From: Nonomuraea maritima
GTDB taxonomy: Bacteria > Actinomycetota > Actinomycetes > Streptosporangiales > Streptosporangiaceae
Direction of reading: 5' to 3'
Assembly: GCF_900100395.1 (NCBI RefSeq)
Contig: NZ_FNFB01000005.1
Location: forward strand, 308,479 to 372,478
Length of the DNA: 64,000 nt
Below the pieces are notes generated by a model. That model did no database searches. It worked only from the letters and a program-made list of their open reading frames with translations, and was not told where the DNA came from. This document shows, in pieces, positions 38,100 through 47,287 of the stretch (position 1 is the stretch's first letter; the number at the start of each line of letters is the position of its first letter). The translations under genes were made by a program, and so were the position numbers.

Positions 38100-40796
38100 G
38101 TGAGTACAAGGCTGGGCGTCAAGCGCGCCGGCGAGGGTTGGCGGTTGCGCAACTGGCGTGTCCGGGCGAGACTCGTCGCCCTCATCCTGGTGCCGACCGC
38201 GGCAGCCGTGCTGCTCGGCGGCATCCAGGTGCTCGCGTCAGCGGCGGCCGCCGCCGACTACGCGCGCACGAACCAGTTCGCCCAGCTCTCGGCCGAGCTC
38301 GGCGACCTCACCCACCTGGTCGCCGCGGAACGGGCCAAGACGTCCTGGTACATCGCCCGCGGCCGGCCGGGCAACGACCTGGCCGAGGTGCAGGCCCACA
38401 TGGCCAGGGTCGACCTGACGGCCGGTGAGGTGCGCGGCATCGCCGCGCCGCTGCTGGAGGAGTCGACCGGCCGTGCCGCCGACCAGCTGGAGAACCTGCT
38501 CAACCGCCTGGACGACCTCACCGGCCTGCGCAAGCGCGCGCTGGAGGACGACCTGCTGCCCGGCCCCGCGGTCGAGCTCTACACGACGGTGCTCACCGAC
38601 CTGCTCTCGGTCCACAACGAGCTGGTCAAGGGCGGCGCCGACGACGAGCTGTTCCGGCAGACGCGCATGCTCGACGGGCTCGCCCGCGCCAAGGAGAGCG
38701 TCTCGTACCAGCAGGCGCTGATCACCGTCGCGCTCGTCGAGGGCGCGTTCGACACCGGCCAGCTGCAGCGCCTGCTCGGCGAGCAGGCGCGCGAGGCCAA
38801 CGAGCGCAAGAGCTTCACCGCCGAGGCCACCGCGGAGGAACGCCGCCTCTTCGACGAGACCGTCAACGGCGCGTCCGCCGACCGCATGCTGTTCCTGCGC
38901 GAGCTGGTGCTCATCCGGGCCACCGACGGCCTGCCGCTGCGCGGGCTCGACCGTTCCGCGCCGGACGACGCCAAGACGTGGTTCGACGCGGCGAACGTCG
39001 TCGTCGACAACATGCACAAGATCGAGCAGCGCCAGGCGCAGATGATCGTGCAGCGCAGCGAGACGCTCAGCGGCGAGGAACGGCAGCGGGCGTTCGTCAC
39101 CGCGGGCGCCGTCCTCGCGCTCCTCGTGGCCGTACTGCTGATCACCACCGGGGTGGCGCGGTCGCTGGTGCGGCCGCTGCGCCGGCTGCGCGGCGAGGCC
39201 CTGGAGATCGCCGGCAAGCGGCTGCCGGAGTTCGTCCAGCACCTGCGCGAGGCGCGCGACGGCGAGGTCGTCGCCGAGGTGCCCCCCATCGGGATCTTCT
39301 CCAGGGACGAGGTCGGCGAGGTCGCGCGGGCGTTCGACGAGGTGCACCGCGAGGCGGTGCGGCTGGCGGGCGACGAGGCGCGGTTGCGCTCCAACGTCAA
39401 CGCCATGTTCGTCAACCTGTCGCGCCGCAGTCAGACCCTGGTCGAACGGCAGCTCACGCTGATCGAGAAGCTGGAGCGCGGCGAGCGCGACGACACCCGC
39501 CTCGGCGACCTGTTCAAGCTCGACCACCTCGCCACCCGCATGCGCCGCAACAGCGAGAACCTCCTCGTCCTCGCCGGGCAGGAGGCCGCCCGCCGGTGGA
39601 GCGAGCCGATCGAGCTGATGGACATCGTGCGGGCGGCGCTCGGCGAGGTCGAGAGCTACGACCGGGTCAGCATCCAGATCCAGTCGGACGTCGCCATCGC
39701 CGGCCAGGCCGTGACCGACGTGGTGCACCTGCTCGCCGAGCTGGTCGAGAACGCCGTCTCTTTCTCGCCGAACGACACCAAGGTCATCATCTCCAGCAGC
39801 CGCATCGACGGCGGCAGCCTCATGGTGTCGGTCACCGACCGCGGGATCGGCATGACCACGGAGGAACTGGGCGAGGCCAACTGGCGGCTGGCCAACCCGC
39901 CGGTCGTGGACGTGTCGGTGTCGCGGCGGATGGGCCTGTTCGTGGTCGGCCGGCTGGCGCTGCGGCACAACATCCGGGTGCAGCTGCGCCGCCAGGACGA
40001 GGGCGGGCTGACCGCGATGGTGCTGGTCCCGCCGACGCTGCTCACGGCGGTTCAGGACACTCTGCAGGCGCCGGCGGGCGTGCCGTCGCTCGCCGATCAG
40101 GGCCACCGGGCGCGCGTCGCCGTTCCCCGGCAGAGCACCTCCCCGTCGTACGCGGGCTTCACCGAGGCGGCGCCGCACCCGTCCTTCGACGCGGGGCCGC
40201 TGCCCTCGCTCGACGCGGGAACACTGGCGTCGCTCGACGTCGATCCGGCGGTGGAGGCGTCGCCCTGGTTCAGCTCGGCGCCCGCGCACACCGACGCGCC
40301 GAAGGAGACGGTGTTCCCCGCCCCGGTGGGGCCGCCCCGTGCGCAGGAGGACTTCACGCAGGGCACCGGTGAGTTGGAGGCGGGCGGCTGGTTCAGCAAG
40401 GCGACGCCGACGGCCGACCGCCGCGACCCGTCCTGGTCGTCCGGCGCAGAGCGCGGCCTTCCTGCTCCCGAGCCGGGGCTCGTCCCGAGCCGCGGCCTGC
40501 CCCCGCTCAGTGGCCCACTCAGTGGCCCGCCCACCGGCCCGCCCACCGGACCGCTGGGTGCGCCACCCGCCGGTGCCTTCGGCGGGGCGGCCGGGCCGCC
40601 GGCCGGGAACGGCACCACGGACTCCGGCCTGCCGAAGCGCACCCCCAGGGCGAACCTCGCGTCAGGCGCCGCCCCGAGCCGGCAGCCGTCGCCTCCTCCC
40701 GCTCCTCCGGTGTCGCCCGACCGGCTGCGCAGCCGGCTGTCCGGCTACCAGCAGGGTGTGCGGAGGGGCCGCGCCGAACTGGAGGACGGGCTGTGA
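38100..40796 (+). CDS. cvnA: Conservon 2 CvnA: membrane histidine kinase-like sensor
   Basis: An 898-residue CvnA, the shortest here. Transmembrane helices lie near 24-44 and 331-353, with the helical sensor domain between, HAMP after, KLDHLATRMRRNSENLL near 472, N-box ELVENAVSF near 545 and G-box VTDRGIGMTTEE near 578. The disordered tail (from about 650) has PLSGPPTGPPTGPL repeats and the shared end motifs GLPKRTPRANLASGAA and DRLRSRLSGYQQGVRRGR, but lacks the EEYLPIF-type motif of the other three. GTG at 38100 was chosen over the GTG at 38022, which would sit in the conserved upstream element. GTGA overlap with cvnB. Confidence 0.92.
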   Translation: MSTRLGVKRAGEGWRLRNWRVRARLVALILVPTAAAVLLGGIQVLASAAAAADYARTNQFAQLSAELGDLTHLVAAERAKTSWYIARGRPGNDLAEVQAHMARVDLTAGEVRGIAAPLLEESTGRAADQLENLLNRLDDLTGLRKRALEDDLLPGPAVELYTTVLTDLLSVHNELVKGGADDELFRQTRMLDGLARAKESVSYQQALITVALVEGAFDTGQLQRLLGEQAREANERKSFTAEATAEERRLFDETVNGASADRMLFLRELVLIRATDGLPLRGLDRSAPDDAKTWFDAANVVVDNMHKIEQRQAQMIVQRSETLSGEERQRAFVTAGAVLALLVAVLLITTGVARSLVRPLRRLRGEALEIAGKRLPEFVQHLREARDGEVVAEVPPIGIFSRDEVGEVARAFDEVHREAVRLAGDEARLRSNVNAMFVNLSRRSQTLVERQLTLIEKLERGERDDTRLGDLFKLDHLATRMRRNSENLLVLAGQEAARRWSEPIELMDIVRAALGEVESYDRVSIQIQSDVAIAGQAVTDVVHLLAELVENAVSFSPNDTKVIISSSRIDGGSLMVSVTDRGIGMTTEELGEANWRLANPPVVDVSVSRRMGLFVVGRLALRHNIRVQLRRQDEGGLTAMVLVPPTLLTAVQDTLQAPAGVPSLADQGHRARVAVPRQSTSPSYAGFTEAAPHPSFDAGPLPSLDAGTLASLDVDPAVEASPWFSSAPAHTDAPKETVFPAPVGPPRAQEDFTQGTGELEAGGWFSKATPTADRRDPSWSSGAERGLPAPEPGLVPSRGLPPLSGPLSGPPTGPPTGPLGAPPAGAFGGAAGPPAGNGTTDSGLPKRTPRANLASGAAPSRQPSPPPAPPVSPDRLRSRLSGYQQGVRRGRAELEDGL

Positions 40797-41215
40797 GGGA
40801 GCTGAGTCAGGGGGCCAGGGACGTCAACTGGCTGGTCAGCGGGTTCGTCGACGAGGTGCCGGGAGTGGCGCACGCCGTCGTCGTCTCGGCCGACGGACTG
40901 CCCATGGCCTTCTCCCACGGCTTCCCCAAGGACCGTGCGGACCAGCTCGCCGCCATCGCCTCCGGTCTGGTGAGCCTCACGCAGGGCTCGGCCCGGGTGT
41001 TCGAGGGCGGAGAAGTCGTCCAGACCATCGTCGAGATGCAGCGCGGCCTGCTCCTGGTGATGTCGATCAGCGACGGCTCCAGCCTGGCGGTGCTCGCGGC
41101 TCCCGACTGTGACATGGGCCTGGTCGCGTACCAGATGACGATCCTGGTCGAGCGCGCGGGGCAGGTGCTCACCCCTGCCGTACGGGCGGAGCTCTCCGCC
41201 ACGCGCCCGTGGTGA
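40793..41215 (+). CDS. cvnB: Conservon 2 CvnB: roadblock/LC7 protein
   Basis: A 140-residue roadblock/LC7 protein with MRELSQGARDVNWLVSGFVD at the start, then EVPGVAHAVVVSADGLPMAF, FPKDRADQLAAIASGLVSLT, ARVFEGGEVVQTIVEMQRGL and APDCDMGLVAYQMTIL. The C-terminal RAELSATRPW is shared with the copies in conservons 1 and 3. GTG start overlaps the cvnA stop. It is expected to bridge the CvnA tail and the CvnD GTPase. Confidence 0.93.
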   Translation: MRELSQGARDVNWLVSGFVDEVPGVAHAVVVSADGLPMAFSHGFPKDRADQLAAIASGLVSLTQGSARVFEGGEVVQTIVEMQRGLLLVMSISDGSSLAVLAAPDCDMGLVAYQMTILVERAGQVLTPAVRAELSATRPW

Positions 41216-41227
41216 TGGGAGTGAACC

Positions 41228-41596
41228 TTGGCATCGTGGCACAACGGGGAGCAGGAGCCCGAGCGCAGTTCGCTCGTCCGGATGTACGCCGTCACCGGCG
41301 GCCGGACCGCTCCGCGGACGGGTCTCGCCATGGAAGCACTGGTATCCTCGGCGACCTCGGCGCAACTCGGGATGAACTACACCCGTGAATATCGGGCCAT
41401 CAGCGAGCTGTGCCGGCAGGTACGATCCGTGGCGGAGATCTCCGCGCTGCTCGGGGTGCCCCTCGGGGTGGCGCGGGTACTGATCGCCGACATGGAGGCC
41501 GACGGGCTGGTCCGGGTGTACCAGCCGCAGCTGCAAGCGGGCCTGCCCGACCGCGGCCTGCTCGAAAGGGTGCTGAGTGGACTTCGCAGGCTCTAG
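41228..41596 (+). CDS. cvnC: Conservon 2 CvnC: DUF742 protein
   Basis: A 122-residue DUF742 protein: SSLVRMYAVTGGRTAPRTGL, then CRQVRSVAEISALLGVPLG, VARVLIADMEADGLVRVY and the invariant end LERVLSGLRRL. The apparent start is TTG at 41228, with GGGAG six bases upstream; no ATG or GTG fits the frame better. The last 20 bases overlap cvnD. Confidence 0.9.
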   Translation: MASWHNGEQEPERSSLVRMYAVTGGRTAPRTGLAMEALVSSATSAQLGMNYTREYRAISELCRQVRSVAEISALLGVPLGVARVLIADMEADGLVRVYQPQLQAGLPDRGLLERVLSGLRRL

Positions 41597-42137
41597 CCGG
41601 CTCACCTCCACGAAGATCGTCGTTGCGGGCGGTTTCGGCGTCGGCAAGACCACGTTCGTGGGATCGGTGTCCGAGATCATGCCGCTGACGACCGAGGCGG
41701 TGATGACCGACGCCTCGGCGGGCATCGACGACTTAGCCCACACGCCGGGCAAGACGACCACGACGGTCGCGATGGACTTCGGCCGCGTCTCGCTCGACGC
41801 CGACCTGATCCTCTACCTGTTCGGCACGCCGGGCCAGCACCGCTTCTGGTTCATGTGGGACGACCTGGTGAAGGGCGCCATCGGGGCCGTGGTGCTGGTC
41901 GACTCGCGGCGGCTGGCCGACAGCTTCCCCGCGGTCGACTACTTCGAGGACTCCGGCATCCCGTTCGTCGTCGGGCTGAACGGCTGGGACGGCGAGTTCC
42001 CGCACATCGAGAGCGAGGTCCGCGAGGCGTTGACCCTCTCGCCGCACGTCCCGATCGTCCGCACCGACGCCCGCGCCCGCGACGCGGTCAAGAACACCCT
42101 GATCACTCTCGTCGAACACGCCATGTCAGTACGGTAG
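41577..42137 (+). CDS. cvnD: Conservon 2 CvnD: small Ras-like GTPase
   Basis: A 186-residue GTPase with GGFGVGKTTFVGSVSEI, LFGTPGQHRFWFMWDDLV and VVGLNGWDG motifs. It starts VDFAGSSRLTSTK, two residues shorter at the N-terminus than its paralogues (no PG after SS). A rare TTA codon is present at 41733-41735, a possible point of developmental control by the leucyl-tRNA BldA. GTG start within cvnC. Confidence 0.93.
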   Translation: MDFAGSSRLTSTKIVVAGGFGVGKTTFVGSVSEIMPLTTEAVMTDASAGIDDLAHTPGKTTTTVAMDFGRVSLDADLILYLFGTPGQHRFWFMWDDLVKGAIGAVVLVDSRRLADSFPAVDYFEDSGIPFVVGLNGWDGEFPHIESEVREALTLSPHVPIVRTDARARDAVKNTLITLVEHAMSVR

Positions 42138-42179
42138 GGCTGTCCTCTTCCCCAGGCGGTCTCCGTCACCCGGGAGCCC

Positions 42180-43139
42180 TCAGCCGGCGGCCCACCAGTG
42201 TGCGGCCACCAGTTCCGCCACCAGCGTCTCGGTCAGCAGCGCGACGTCGGGGTCGTCGTCGTGGGCGTAGCGGATCGTGGCCTTGGCGTCCTTGACCTCC
42301 GCGCCCACCGACACCACCGTCGAGCCGCGTTCCCGCACCCAGTCCATGGCCTGGTCGTCGTAGCGGGAACCGGGGAAGAGCAGCGCGCGGTAGTCGAGGG
42401 TCTTGGTGAGGTAGACGTCCACGTGCGACCAGTCGCCGCTCTCGCACGCGTCGGCCCGGCGGCGCGGCCCCTCGCGGAACATCAGGGCCGACTGCTCGGC
42501 CGACGACAGGCGCTCGGCGGGCGCGATCGTGTGGACGCCGTGCGGGCCGTCCAGCAGCTCGACGGTCGCGGGGAGCCACTCGTCCCGGCGGTCGAGGAGG
42601 TCGGCCGTGGCGTGCGCGGCCTTGTCGAGCAGGACCGGCAGGTCGAGGTCGCGCCCGGTGAGCCGCGCCTCCAGGGCGAGCAGGAGGGCGAGCGTGTGCT
42701 GGAACGTCCGGCACGCGACGCCGCCGCGCTCCTCGCCCGCGCGCATCGGCACCACCAGGTCGGCCGCCTCGGCCAGAGGGGAGTCGGTCCGGTTGGTGAT
42801 CGCGGCGAGGAAGGCGGCGCCGCCGGTGTAGCGGGCCGTGGCGTCGAGCGTCTCCCGGCTCGTGCCGGTGGCCGAGATCGGCACGACCAGCGTGCCCGCG
42901 GCGGGCGGGAGGCTCGACGCGGCGGAGGCGTACTCGGCGTGGGCGAACACCCCGGCGCTGCGCAGGCGCAGCGCGGACACCCCGGCGGCGTAGCGGGAGC
43001 TGCCCATGCCGAGGAACAGCACCCGCTCGACGTCCGCGGGCAGTCCGGCGAACGGGTCCTCCGTCCGCAGCACGCCGGCCAGCGCGGCCAGCGACTCCGG
43101 CTTGGCCTCCAGATCGGACAGGTAGAGCTCGGGGTTCAC
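42180..43139 (-). CDS. SIS-domain sugar-phosphate isomerase/deaminase-like protein
   Basis: A 319-residue double-SIS protein related to GlmS isomerase and AgaS-type deaminases. The first SIS motif is VLFLGMGSSRYAAG, with VVPISATGTSRETLDA binding the phosphate and CRTFQHTLALLLALEARLTG in the hinge; a second SIS half follows (SSAEQSALMFREGPRRRADA, LFPGSRYDDQAMDW). GTG start with GAGGAGGAG upstream overlaps the stop of the kinase gene, so the two work together: glucosamine-6-phosphate made by the kinase would be deaminated or isomerised here (inference). Confidence 0.83.
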   Translation of the reverse strand: MNPELYLSDLEAKPESLAALAGVLRTEDPFAGLPADVERVLFLGMGSSRYAAGVSALRLRSAGVFAHAEYASAASSLPPAAGTLVVPISATGTSRETLDATARYTGGAAFLAAITNRTDSPLAEAADLVVPMRAGEERGGVACRTFQHTLALLLALEARLTGRDLDLPVLLDKAAHATADLLDRRDEWLPATVELLDGPHGVHTIAPAERLSSAEQSALMFREGPRRRADACESGDWSHVDVYLTKTLDYRALLFPGSRYDDQAMDWVRERGSTVVSVGAEVKDAKATIRYAHDDDPDVALLTETLVAELVAAHWWAAG

Positions 43140-44347
43140 GCGGTCTCCTCCTCGGGGTACCAGGTACGCAGCACGCCCATGGGGGCGTAGCGCCAGCGGG
43201 GCAGGTGCCGCGCGGCGTAGATCAACTCGCGGCACTCCTGCTCCACCTCGAACGGGCGCAGCAGGCTCTCGTCGAGCAGGTCGGGTCGTCCTCGTCGGTG
43301 CAGGCGGTCGCGGTAGGCGGCGAGCAGCTCGGCGCGGGCGGCCCTCGCCCAGGCGGCGGCCTTCCTCGGGGGGACGCCCCTGCGCTTGACGGCGACCTGG
43401 GCGACGTGGTCGAGGCTGGTGGCGAGCTGGGCGACGTCCCTCGCGGCGGGCTGGAAGAGGTCGGTGTCGGCGACGGTGGGGTTGCCGTCGAAGTCGATGA
43501 CCGCGTAGCCGTCGCGCCACTTGAGCACCTGGCCGATGTGCAGGTCGCCGTGGATCCTGATCAGGGGGGTGCTGATGGGGGCGGCCAGCGGCGCAAGCTC
43601 CCGCCGCAGCGCCTCGGCCCGGGCGGCCAGCCAGACCCCGTCCTCGCCACCGGTCAGCTCAAGCGCCTCTCCGAGCGCTCCCTCCGCCCTTTCCCAAGCC
43701 CCGCCCACACCGGAAGCCCCCTCACCACACCCGCCCGCCCGAGCGACCCCCGCCGTAGGGGGTTCGGTCCTTTTGGGGTGGGGCGTGGTGGAGCCGTCCG
43801 TGGTGAGCGAGGGCGCTGCAGCGGGAGCAGGGGAGTAGGTGGAGAGGGCCAGGTGGAGGTCGGCCATGAGGTGGGCCAGGGGGGTGGCGAAGTCGGTGGT
43901 GCCGGATTCTGCGGCGTCGACGCACCATTCCCAGCCGTCCCTCGCCTCGGGGAGGTAGCCGGTCACCAGGGCGAGCAGGTGTTCGCGGCCGTCCAGCACC
44001 GCCGTCACCGCCGCGTACGGCGGGGCGGTGCCGTCGAAGCCCGCGGCGACGAGGTGCGGGAAGACGTCGACGGCGGGGTGGGGGAGCGGTGCGGGCGGGG
44101 TCAGCCACTTGACCACTACGCTCTCTCCCACCACCACCGAGTGGTTCGTCTGGTCCACGTGCGGCCCGAAGCTTCGCTCACCCAGGACCCCAGTGTGGCG
44201 ATCGCCCGGTGTGTACGAGAAGGTGGGCACCGGCGAGAACCGCCGGACCGCGAGCGGCGGCGACGGCTCGTCCGCCAGCGCCCCGACGAGGGCCGCGGAG
44301 AGTCCATGATCTCGGGCCGTGAGGGGCCTTTCACCGAGAGAGATCAA
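43136..44347 (-). CDS. Glucosamine kinase-like protein (maltokinase/APH fold)
   Basis: About 403 residues with an aminoglycoside-phosphotransferase-like fold related to maltokinase and the actinobacterial glucosamine kinase. The N-lobe has VVVGESVVVKWL (ATP-lysine) and the C-lobe IRIHGDLHIGQVLKWRDG (catalytic Asp) and VIDFDGNPT (metal Asp). ERPFEVEQECREL-like and HLPRWRYAPMGVLRTWYP ends fit the family. Between lobes, residues about 170-235 are a Pro/Gly/Thr-rich insert that looks foreign. The start is uncertain: the TTG at 44347 was chosen because the reading frame upstream to 44401 covers an operator palindrome. The companion SIS gene supports an amino-sugar role. Confidence 0.75.
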   Translation of the reverse strand: MISLGERPLTARDHGLSAALVGALADEPSPPLAVRRFSPVPTFSYTPGDRHTGVLGERSFGPHVDQTNHSVVVGESVVVKWLTPPAPLPHPAVDVFPHLVAAGFDGTAPPYAAVTAVLDGREHLLALVTGYLPEARDGWEWCVDAAESGTTDFATPLAHLMADLHLALSTYSPAPAAAPSLTTDGSTTPHPKRTEPPTAGVARAGGCGEGASGVGGAWERAEGALGEALELTGGEDGVWLAARAEALRRELAPLAAPISTPLIRIHGDLHIGQVLKWRDGYAVIDFDGNPTVADTDLFQPAARDVAQLATSLDHVAQVAVKRRGVPPRKAAAWARAARAELLAAYRDRLHRRGRPDLLDESLLRPFEVEQECRELIYAARHLPRWRYAPMGVLRTWYPEEETA

Positions 44348-44358
44348 GCGCCCGGTTA

Positions 44359-44374
44359 TTGAATCCCAATTCAA
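44359..44374. promoter_or_regulatory. Operator TTGAA-N6-TTCAA between the kinase and potD
   Basis: TTGAATCCCAATTCAA has perfect 5-base arms and a 6-base spacer. The same design is found at 49007-49022 between the TetR gene and the glycosyltransferase gene. It lies about 145 bases upstream of potD and directly before the likely start of the divergent kinase gene. Confidence 0.55.
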
Positions 44375-44518
44375 CTGGCAGACCAAACTTCCAGGTAGCA
44401 ATGTCGTTAAAAGTCTTGCCGATGTTGATATCTACTGCAACACTCCATCCTGGTCTGCTGTGTCCGGTAAGGTCGCGCGACCCCTCTAACATCGCTAATT
44501 TCAGAAGGAGTAGCGGCC

Positions 44519-45631
44519 GTGTCCCGTACTCGGTTCACCCGTCGTCTCCCGGCCACCATGGCGGTGGTCGGTCTCGCGCTAGCCGTAGCGGCGTGCGGGG
44601 GTGGGTCGTCAGAAGAAACTACGACGGTGGCGGCCGACCAGCTCAAACCCAACGCGGACCTGTCGAAGCAGAGCCTCCAGGTGACGGTTTGGGAAGGCTA
44701 CCTGCCGGAGGAGCTTCCCAAGCGCGTCAAGGAGAAGCTCAAGGTCGAGAACATGAACATCGCGTACCACGACACCAACGAGACCGCGATGGCGAAGCTC
44801 ACCGCCTCCGGTGACAGCGGCGTCGACGTGGCGTTCGTGTCCGGCCAGTATGCTCAGGCGCTCAACGAGCAGGGTCTGCTGGAGCCGATCCACCCCGAGC
44901 TGATCCCGAACCTGGCCAACCTCTACCCCGAGGCCACCCAGCTCTCGTACGACAAGGGCAACAAGTACTCCGTGCCCTACACCTGGGGCACGACGGGCAT
45001 CTGCTACCGCTCCGACCTGGTCAAGACCCCTCCGACCAGCTGGAACGATCTTCTCAAGCCGCCGGCCTGGGCCGACAAGAAGGTCACCATGATGACCACC
45101 GAGCGCTGGCTCGCGCTGCCCGCGCTCAAGGCGCTCGGCTACTCGGTCAACACCGACAAGGACGAAGAGATCGAGAAGGTGCGCGAGGCGCTCATGGCGC
45201 AGAAGCCGCACCTGCTCACCTACGACGACACCACGTTCGGCGACCGCCTGGTCTCCGGTGAGGCCCTCATGGTCGAGGCGTGGGACGGCTGGTGCCCCAC
45301 CACGAACGAGAAGCAGAACATCAAGTTCGTGGTGCCGAAGGAGGGCAGCGACCTCTGGGTGGACACCATGGTGATCATGAAGTCCTCCAAGAACAAGGAG
45401 GCCGCGCACGCCCTGATCAACTACATCCTCGACCCCGAGATCCACAGCTGGGCGGCCGAGAACATCAACTACAAGGTGCCCAACAAGGCCGCCATGGACC
45501 GGGTGAAGATCGCTCCGGGCTCGCTGCTCGGCATCACGCCGGCCGAGCTGCTGAACGGTGAGTCGATCATCGACCTCGGCCAGGCGTCGACCAAGTACAG
45601 CCGCCTGTCGGCCGACGTCAAGGCGAAGTAG
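44519..45631 (+). CDS. potD: Spermidine/putrescine ABC substrate-binding lipoprotein
   Basis: A 370-residue PotD-type binding protein with lipobox AVAAC (Cys near 26). LQVTVWEGYLPEELPKRV starts the mature domain; DVAFVSGQYAQALNEQGLLE, YSVPYTWGTTGICYRSDLV and LTYDDTTFGDRLVSGEALM, AWDGWCPTTNE supply the acidic and aromatic residues that grip polyamines. GTG start with AGAAGGAG. First gene of potDBCA, which places the highly expressed binding protein at the front of the operon. Confidence 0.92.
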   Translation: MSRTRFTRRLPATMAVVGLALAVAACGGGSSEETTTVAADQLKPNADLSKQSLQVTVWEGYLPEELPKRVKEKLKVENMNIAYHDTNETAMAKLTASGDSGVDVAFVSGQYAQALNEQGLLEPIHPELIPNLANLYPEATQLSYDKGNKYSVPYTWGTTGICYRSDLVKTPPTSWNDLLKPPAWADKKVTMMTTERWLALPALKALGYSVNTDKDEEIEKVREALMAQKPHLLTYDDTTFGDRLVSGEALMVEAWDGWCPTTNEKQNIKFVVPKEGSDLWVDTMVIMKSSKNKEAAHALINYILDPEIHSWAAENINYKVPNKAAMDRVKIAPGSLLGITPAELLNGESIIDLGQASTKYSRLSADVKAK

Positions 45632-45642
45632 TTGTCGTTGTT

Positions 45643-46509
45643 GTGAAGTCCGAGGTCAAGGCCCGGCCGGTGTCCCCCGCACGGGGGCGCCGGCTGGGCG
45701 CGTTAGTGTTCCTGTCCCCCGGGCTGGCCTACCTTGTCGTGCTCATGCTGGTGCCGCTGGCGCTGCTCCTGAGCGACACGGTGTTCCAGCGCGGGCGGTT
45801 CGGCGGCATCGTCTACGAGTTCACCACCGAGAACTTCGAGCGGCTGCTCGACCCGCTCTACCTGAACGTGGTCGTCAACTCGCTGAAGCTCGCGGCGCTC
45901 ACGACGCTGATCGCCCTGCTGCTCGGCTACCCGACGGCCTACCTGATCGCCCAGTTGCCGCGGAAGTGGAAGACCGTCGCGCTGGTGGCGATCGTGCTGC
46001 CGTTCTGGACGAACTTCATCATCCGCGTCTACGCCTGGATCATGCTGCTGAGCGGTCCCGGGCTGGTCAACAGCGGGCTGAAGGCGCTCGGGCTCGGGCC
46101 CATCGAGGTGCTCTACACCGAGGGCGCCATCGTCACGGGGCTGCTCTACTCGTACCTACCGCTCATGGTGCTGCCGCTGTACGCCGCCATCGACCGGCTC
46201 GACCCGCAGCTGCGGGAGGCGTCGGCGAACCTCGGGGCGTCGGCGTTCACCACGTTCAGGAAGGTCACCTTCCCGCTGACCCTGCCGGCTGTGATGACCG
46301 GCAGCCTGTTCGTGTTCGTGCCGAGCTTCGGCAACTTCGTCATCCCGGAACTGCTCGGAGGCAGCAAGTCGATCATGGTCGGCAACCTGATCCGCGACCA
46401 GTTCCTCAAGGCGCGCGACTGGCCGTTCGGCGCGACGCTGGCACTGGCCCTCGTCGTGGCGCTGGTGCTGCTGCTCCTCGCGCAGTCGTGGATGGCCCGC
46501 CGTGCGTAG
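45643..46509 (+). CDS. potB: Polyamine ABC transporter permease PotB
   Basis: A 288-residue permease with six membrane segments and the EAA loop EASANLGASAFTTFRKVTFP that contacts the ATPase. The family blocks RVYAWIMLLSGPGLVNSGL and YLPLMVLPLYAAIDRLDPQL are clear. GTG start 11 bases after potD. Codon 21 (45703-45705) is TTA. Overlaps potC by 8 bases. Confidence 0.92.
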   Translation: MKSEVKARPVSPARGRRLGALVFLSPGLAYLVVLMLVPLALLLSDTVFQRGRFGGIVYEFTTENFERLLDPLYLNVVVNSLKLAALTTLIALLLGYPTAYLIAQLPRKWKTVALVAIVLPFWTNFIIRVYAWIMLLSGPGLVNSGLKALGLGPIEVLYTEGAIVTGLLYSYLPLMVLPLYAAIDRLDPQLREASANLGASAFTTFRKVTFPLTLPAVMTGSLFVFVPSFGNFVIPELLGGSKSIMVGNLIRDQFLKARDWPFGATLALALVVALVLLLLAQSWMARRA

Positions 46510-47287
46510 GTCGAAGCTCCTGTACGTCCCGTTCTGGGCCACGTACGTCTTCCTGTATCTGCCGATCGTCGTGCTGGTCGTCATGTCGTTCAACTCCGGC
46601 GAGTCGGCGTACAGCTTCGAGGGCGCGAGCCTGCGGTGGTACGGCGAGCTGGCCGGCGACGAGCGGATCAGGGACGGCCTGGTCAACACGCTGATCGTGG
46701 CCGCCGGCTCGACGGTCATCGCCACGGTGCTCGGCACCATGCTGGCCGTCGGCCTGGCCCGGCACGCCAGGTCGAAGCTGCTCGACGCGATCGCGCTGAT
46801 GCCGGCCGTCCTGCCCGACCTGGTGATCGGCATCGGTCTGCTCGTCCTGTACGGCGCGCTCCAGTTCACCCTCGGCCTGTACTCCGTGGTGCTGGCGCAC
46901 GGCATGTTCGCGACGGCGTTCGTGGCGGCGGTGGTCCGCACCCGGCTCACCGGGGCCGACACCTCGCTGGAGGAGGCCTCGCGCGACCTCGGCGCCGGGC
47001 CCGTCACGACGTTCCTGCGGATCACGCTGCCGCAGCTCGCGCCCGGCATCATCGCGGGCGCGCTGCTCGCCTTCACGCTGTCGCTGGACGAGTTCGTGAT
47101 CGCGTTCTTCACGATCGGCAACGACGATCCGACGCTGCCGATCGTCATCTATTCCATGCTTCGCTTCGGGGTCACCCCGGAGATCAACGCGCTGGCCGCG
47201 ATCCTGCTCCTCGTGAGCTTCACCGCGGTGATCGCCGGACAGCGCCTCACCAAGATCGGGGAGAGGGGGCCACGTGCTCAGGATTGA
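46502..47287 (+). CDS. potC: Polyamine ABC transporter permease PotC
   Basis: A 261-residue permease with about six membrane segments, starting LLYVPFWATYVFLYLPIVVL and showing SFNSGESAYSFEGASLRWYG and the EAA loop EASRDLGAGPVTTFLRITLP. Pairs with PotB to form the channel. GTG start inside the end of potB; overlaps potA by 14 bases. Confidence 0.92.
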   Translation: MRRSKLLYVPFWATYVFLYLPIVVLVVMSFNSGESAYSFEGASLRWYGELAGDERIRDGLVNTLIVAAGSTVIATVLGTMLAVGLARHARSKLLDAIALMPAVLPDLVIGIGLLVLYGALQFTLGLYSVVLAHGMFATAFVAAVVRTRLTGADTSLEEASRDLGAGPVTTFLRITLPQLAPGIIAGALLAFTLSLDEFVIAFFTIGNDDPTLPIVIYSMLRFGVTPEINALAAILLLVSFTAVIAGQRLTKIGERGPRAQD

